DNA of 64,000 nt from Rhizobium sp. BK650. GTDB lineage: Bacteria > Pseudomonadota > Alphaproteobacteria > Rhizobiales > Rhizobiaceae. Where the stretch lies: the NCBI RefSeq assembly GCF_014195325.1, contig NZ_JACIBK010000010.1:186001-250000 (forward strand), written 5' to 3'. Position numbers and translations under genes: made by a program. The notes beneath the pieces were generated by a model. That model had not been told where the DNA came from and searched no databases. It saw only the letters and a list, made by a program, of their open reading frames with translations. This document shows, one piece after another, positions 63,466-64,000 of this stretch (position 1 is the first letter of the stretch; each line of letters begins with the position of its first letter).

Positions 63466-63887
63466 TTATCGATTGTACACGGTTCGATCCCCCAAACGGA
63501 GGTAAACGAACGTTCTATTGAGTTGGTCTAGCTCCCCAAAATGGAAGGTGAGCGAGGGCTAGCCGCTTCTATCACACGTCCGCCGACATCTTTTACCGGT
63601 CAATAGTAATAGCTGCCGTTGATCTTGTCGAAAGATTGCGTTGTTGGTGGCGGAGGCCTGCGTCAGAGCCCGCTCCTAGCGGAATTCTTTCCTTCGGATC
63701 GATGACGACCTACTGGCGGTATGATAGCCGGTATTCCCGCCGGAGCGTCGCTCCGCCGGGAATACCCATGCGTAACGTAAAACGAGCGTATAGCTATCCT
63801 AACATGACATCGTACCTCAGGTTCCGTTCGACCCGCGGACTTGGAAGTCGCGCGGGCGCTCAATGAACGTCAAACTGGAAGAAGACG
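63466..63887. other. Intergenic stretch with a long hairpin
   Basis: About 420 bases between the divergent giant-kinase gene and the CMD-like gene. Apart from the hairpin listed separately I see no gene or repeat. It probably holds both promoters. Confidence 0.5.
63730..63766. repeat. Long imperfect inverted repeat
   Basis: An 18-base arm (63730-63747, beginning GGTATTCCCG) pairs with 63749-63766 (ending GGGAATACC) with one mismatch and a one-base loop. It lies about 120 bases upstream of the last gene. It is too GC-rich and lacks a T tract for a usual terminator; it may be a mobile palindromic element or an operator. Confidence 0.6.
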
Positions 63888-64000
63888 ATGACACAGCGGA
63901 TCAACTACGCGCAGCTCTCGCCCGAGCTTTTCAAAAGCCTGATGGGCTTCAGCATGGAAGTGAAGAAGGGCTCGATCGAACAATCCATTCTCGATCTGGT
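63888..64000 (+). CDS. carboxymuconolactone-decarboxylase-like protein (AhpD-fold), 3' end outside window
   Basis: Only the first 37 residues are visible: MTQRINYAQLSPELFKSLMG followed by an amphipathic helix (EVKKGSIEQSILDLV). This matches the N-terminus of carboxymuconolactone-decarboxylase/AhpD-like proteins. The catalytic Cys-x-x-Cys lies beyond the window. GAAGAAG precedes the ATG by a few bases. Small AhpD-fold proteins act as peroxidases or ring-lactone enzymes. Confidence 0.75.
   Translation, partial: MTQRINYAQLSPELFKSLMGFSMEVKKGSIEQSILDL

Noticed and set aside
1-64000. tRNA or rRNA genes
   Set aside because: No cloverleaf with a T-arm consensus and no rRNA-like conserved segment was recognised on either strand; a covariance-model search would settle this.

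Overview
The window reads as an accessory region of a Rhizobiaceae genome (Rhizobium/Agrobacterium type), probably on a plasmid or chromid. The grounds are a high-GC coding style, a peptide/opine-type ABC uptake operon, rhizobial-style carnitine catabolism, many FixJ-like regulators, and broken remnants of a ParB-like partition gene. I recognised no rRNA, tRNA, CRISPR array or intact transposase.

Region 1 (1-17.4 kb) is a betaine/carnitine catabolic island. A long minus-strand gene series runs from 12.3 kb down to 0.65 kb: beta-keto acid (dehydrocarnitine) cleavage enzyme, L-carnitine dehydrogenase fused to a thioesterase, acyl-CoA dehydrogenase, ADP-forming-type acyl-CoA synthetase, CaiD-like hydratase, then a five-component-type (SBP, two permeases, double ATPase) transporter. 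Together they could take gamma-butyrobetaine or crotonobetaine through carnitine to glycine betaine and acetyl-CoA. A divergent GlxA/CdhR-type AraC regulator, a LysR regulator, a DMT exporter and a TMADH-like flavoprotein (possible N-demethylase) follow.

Region 2 (17.4-19.8 kb) is a gene graveyard: a frameshifted ParB-like gene, the tail of a DNA-repair exonuclease, and a YhaN-like ATPase with a frameshift and a large internal deletion. It separates the catabolic island from the stress island.

Region 3 (19.8-30 kb) handles nitrosative and oxidative stress: NsrR with a perfect palindromic operator, a group III truncated haemoglobin fused to a DUF1971 domain, flavohaemoglobin Hmp and a DoxX-like membrane protein in one operon, then an HD-domain protein, an EF-hand protein, a catalase, an SDR and a glutathione S-transferase.

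Region 4 (30-45 kb) is rich in signalling: a decayed FixJ-like gene, an intact FixJ-like regulator between two related NmrA-type NAD(P)-binding proteins, an alpha/beta hydrolase, an OmpR-type regulator whose receiver lacks the canonical acidic residues, a cupin/MocR pair, a class III cyclase with an FMN azoreductase, and a PAS histidine kinase/FixJ-like/CheY-like operon.

Region 5 (44.8-55.7 kb) looks like aromatic/quinone handling: WrbA diverges from an operon with a two-module VOC ring-cleaving dioxygenase, maleylacetate-reductase-like dehydrogenase, amidase, CBS protein and GST, followed by an MscS-like channel, a nitroreductase and three regulators. Two matched inverted repeats lie in the wrbA/dioxygenase intergenic region.

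Region 6 (55.9-64 kb) has a membrane PAS histidine kinase facing an operon made of a 1862-residue kinase-like/AAA/GAF/PAS/histidine-kinase protein and a single-domain receiver, and ends in the start of a carboxymuconolactone-decarboxylase-like gene. No experimental data are available here; all functions come from motifs, recalled family knowledge and context.
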